Assembly (NCBI RefSeq): GCF_020141465.1 | Contig: NZ_JAHSPD010000002.1 | Span: 1-63,571, forward strand | DNA: 63,571 nucleotides | Direction of reading: 5' to 3' | DNA from: Roseovarius carneus | Lineage (GTDB): Bacteria > Pseudomonadota > Alphaproteobacteria > Rhodobacterales > Rhodobacteraceae | In this document: piece after piece, positions 61,869 through 63,571 of the stretch | Layout: each line of letters begins with the position of its first letter | Numbering within the stretch: position 1 is the first letter of the stretch | Notes under the pieces: model-generated | Database searches by the model: none | The model's input: only the letters and a program-made list of their open reading frames with translations | What the model was told of the DNA's origin: nothing | Program-made: the position numbers and the translations under genes

Positions 61869-62801
61869 GTGACAAAGGTTCCAAAGGGCAAACGCCGCAC
61901 GTCGCCCTCCAAGAGCGGCGAAGTGATCGATATATCCATGCCCGGTCAAGGCGAAGGTGGGCGGCTGAGCGACGAGGCGTATGACGGGCGGCGTCTGTCC
62001 TATGCGATCACTTTTACGAACCGCTTTCAACAGATCATCATTCAGGTGATGGAGTTTTTGACGGCCAAGCCGCATCTGCTGCGCCGCATTCGCAAGTTTG
62101 AGGCGATGGGTGTTCCTGATGGGCAACCCTTCTGGGGGCAGGCGCTTGATGTCATGGGCATTGAGCGGCAGACCCCTGATGATGAAATCGCGCGTATTCC
62201 GCGCACTGGTCCGCTGGTTATCACGTCAAATCACCCGCACGGACTTGTGGATGGGATGGTGCTGGCCGATATTGTTGGCCGCGTCAGGAGCGATTACAAG
62301 ATCCTCACACGGTCCCTGCTTACCGGCATTGCGGAGATTGACCGATTCATGTTGCCGGTGCCGTTTGCACATGATCCCGATGCCCTACGCAAGAATATTG
62401 AAATGCGCCGCGCGGCCATGCGCCATCTGGCAGAGGGCGGCGCGATCGTCCTGTTTCCGGCTGGTGTCGTGGCCTCCGCAGACCGCTTCTTTGGTCCGGT
62501 CATCGAGCGTGAATGGAGCGCGTTTACCGCCAAGATGATCCAGCGGTCCGGTGCAACTGTTTTGCCGTTCCGCTTCGAGGGCCAAAACAGCCTCGCATAC
62601 CAGCTTGCAAGCCTTGTGTCGCCGACGCTGCGTCAGGGTCTGCTTTTGTATGAAGTCCGACACGCGTTGAACAAGCCACAAAGCCCCATCATCGGTGAAC
62701 CCATTCCGCCCGAGGACATTGCGGCCTGGGCTGGTGACCCCATGGGGTTCATGCGGTGGTTGCGCCTGGAAACCCTGGGACTGGAGCCCCGACAGCCTTG
62801 A
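61869..62801 (+). CDS. PlsC-like acyltransferase (second copy)
   Basis: This 310-residue acyltransferase shares its architecture with the protein at 11624: VITSNHPHGLVDGM (NHx4D), ILTRSLLTGIAEIDRF, AIVLFPAGVVASAD, ATVLPFRFEGQNS and a C-terminal MGFMRWLRLETLGL. It has an N-terminal extension of about 40 residues rich in Lys and Arg (KGKRRTSPSKSG). The start codon is GTG, with AAAAGGTG six bases upstream. It lies 58 bp after the Usp gene and is the last intact gene before the right IS block. Function in lipid acylation is by family; the acceptor is unknown. Confidence 0.8.
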   Translation: MTKVPKGKRRTSPSKSGEVIDISMPGQGEGGRLSDEAYDGRRLSYAITFTNRFQQIIIQVMEFLTAKPHLLRRIRKFEAMGVPDGQPFWGQALDVMGIERQTPDDEIARIPRTGPLVITSNHPHGLVDGMVLADIVGRVRSDYKILTRSLLTGIAEIDRFMLPVPFAHDPDALRKNIEMRRAAMRHLAEGGAIVLFPAGVVASADRFFGPVIEREWSAFTAKMIQRSGATVLPFRFEGQNSLAYQLASLVSPTLRQGLLLYEVRHALNKPQSPIIGEPIPPEDIAAWAGDPMGFMRWLRLETLGLEPRQP

Positions 62802-62866
62802 CGGGCCTCCAGCCCGGCGTGGTACGGAACCATTACCGGATACCGGCAACACCTTGCCAAGGAGAG

Positions 62867-62964
62867 AGCAGCACAACTACCTGACCGGCATCCTCCAAGC
62901 CATCGTCAAGGGCTATAAACAAAAAGACATTGATCAGTTTCTACCGTGGAACTTCAAAAGCTGA
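62867..62964 (+). pseudogene. IS66-family TnpC C-terminal scrap
   Basis: Thirty-two residues (QHNYLTGILQAIVKGYKQ, then DIDQFLPWNFKS and stop) match the end of IS66 TnpC transposases (YLxDVLxRI, then LLPWNW). Nothing else of the element remains. Confidence 0.7.
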
Positions 62965-63008
62965 AGAAACGCTTACGTTTATGAGCCCCTGAAAGCATTT
63001 TGCATTTA

Positions 63009-63571
63009 GGGGCTGTTGACGTTCACCGTATCTGAATGATTGTTGCCGCAATCGAGATGAAGGCTTTGAAGCTCTGATCTGTCTTGCAGGGGCGCATGGC
63101 TATCCCTCTGTTTTCCTTCAGCTTGCCGAAGTAGTTCTCGATCAGGTGTCGCCATTTGTAAGTTTCCTTGTCAAAGGTTACGGGGAACTTTCGATTGGAT
63201 TTCGGCGCTATGACTGGGATGATGCCACGTTCCAGCAGGTCATTTCGCAACCAATCTGCATCGAAAGCCCTATCCGCCAGCAGATGCCCTGCGGACAGAC
63301 CACGGATCAAAGTATCAGTCTCGCGCAGATCGTGCGCCTGTCCCGTTGCCTGGCAGGGCATGTTTACATGCCCGAGAAGGGGGCATCAGGCAGAAATGGA
63401 CGAGGTTGCCGAGTGCGTCTGTCAGCGCCAATATCTTCGTCGTTATGCCACCACGAGAACGCCCCCTCGCGGGCAATGGATGGCCTGGCAAAGAGTCCCC
63501 CTTTTGCGCCCTGACCCGAGCGGTGAACCTTCACAATCGCTCCGTCAATCATCGCGTATTCCAAGTCTGCG
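63009..63571 (-). mobile_element. IS5-family element, right inverted copy, frame-disrupted
   Basis: The terminal end GGGGCTGTTGAC begins at 63009, after TTA. The transposase on the minus strand reads YAMIDGAIVKVHRSGQGAKGG, then shifts frame to RSRGGITTKILALTDALGNLVHFCLMP, then shifts again to GQAHDLRETDTLIRGLSAGH and continues to YKWRHLIENYFGKLKE. One orfA/orfB-type shift could be programmed, as in some IS5-group elements. The second coincides with a palindromic insert at 63345-63383 and is a true disruption. It runs off the window end. Bases 63009-63145 mirror 1-137 exactly. Confidence 0.88.
63345..63383 (+). repeat. double-palindrome element, copy 4 (inside right IS5)
   Basis: TGCCTGGCA (63347-63355) is followed by the palindrome GGGCATGTTTACATGCCC (63356-63373) and GAGAAGGGGG. 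The host should read LMPGQAHD across this point; 43 bases stand where about six are expected, an insert of 37 bp that shifts the frame. Confidence 0.8.

Noticed and set aside
62835..62866. CCGG-ATA-CCGG followed by GGCAACACCTTGCC and AAGGAGAGAG near the IS66 scrap as a degenerate double-palindrome copy.
   Set aside because: The order of features is similar, but the outer motif does not match TGCC-N-GGCA and the host reading is too short to define an insert. Too weak to count.
1..63571. CRISPR arrays, tRNA, rRNA or riboswitches.
   Set aside because: I found no regularly spaced repeats, cloverleaf sequences or conserved riboswitch cores on either strand.

Overview
The window looks like an insertion-sequence-rich accessory region from a marine alphaproteobacterium of the roseobacter group (Rhodobacterales). 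I infer this from the gene content: C-P lyase with DUF1045 and an ArsR-ArsC fusion, TAXI- and DctP-type TRAP transporters, and a complete dihydroxypropanesulfonate (DHPS) route. Numerous decayed IS elements agree with IS-laden members of that group. I cannot name the species, and no tRNA, rRNA or CRISPR is visible.

The layout is modular, and almost every functional block is bounded by IS debris. (1) 1-137 is the end of an IS5-family element. (2) 203-5741 is a UgpABCE-like ABC importer with a class III phosphodiesterase and a truncated second copy. (3) 6356-11553 is phnC-phnD-phnE-phnE2, a decayed SDR gene and a hexapeptide acetyltransferase, followed by a PlsC-like acyltransferase. (4) 12512-15620 (minus) is a three-gene arsenate operon: ArsR-ArsC fusion, GAPDH, ArsJ. 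(5) 15768-24025 is phnF facing phnG-H-I-(HAD)-J-K-L-N, plus the DUF1045 gene and phnM. (6) 24180-29866 is a second phosphonate-type module, phnD2-C2-E3-(broken methyltransferase)-PhnM-like-MFS-(broken TIM barrel). (7) 29868-31809 is an IS256/IS3/IS110 graveyard. (8) 32229-39112 (minus) is a TAXI TRAP transporter with a DctB/DctD-like two-component system. (9) 39259-40214 is IS3/IS5 debris plus a palindromic repeat. (10) 40236-49480 is a divergent surface-glycan locus with three methyltransferases, GT2, GtrA and GT-C proteins, an ATP-grasp enzyme and two beta-propeller proteins. (11) 49571-50155 is an IS5 relic. (12) 50131-62801 is a LacI-controlled DHPS operon: TRAP transporter, hpsNOP, suyAB, comC, suyZ, then a Usp protein and a second acyltransferase. 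(13) 62867-63571 holds an IS66 scrap and an inverted, broken IS5 copy.

Blocks 2-6 fit a phosphorus-scavenging island. Organophosphodiesters and phosphonates are imported and cleaved. PhoB-box-like direct repeats with 11-bp periodicity stand before phnC, phnG and phnD2, with weaker ones before the Ugp-like operon and the first acyltransferase. The arsenate operon is a logical partner, because phosphate-starved cells also take up arsenate. Block 12 takes up DHPS, oxidises it to sulfolactate and releases sulfite and pyruvate.

The most surprising signal is a short (about 37-39 bp) double-palindrome element present at four places. Every copy interrupts a transposase gene from the IS3 or IS5 families. 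The outer motif is conserved (TGCC-N-GGCA), while the inner palindrome differs between copies with both arms changing together. I know of no description of it.
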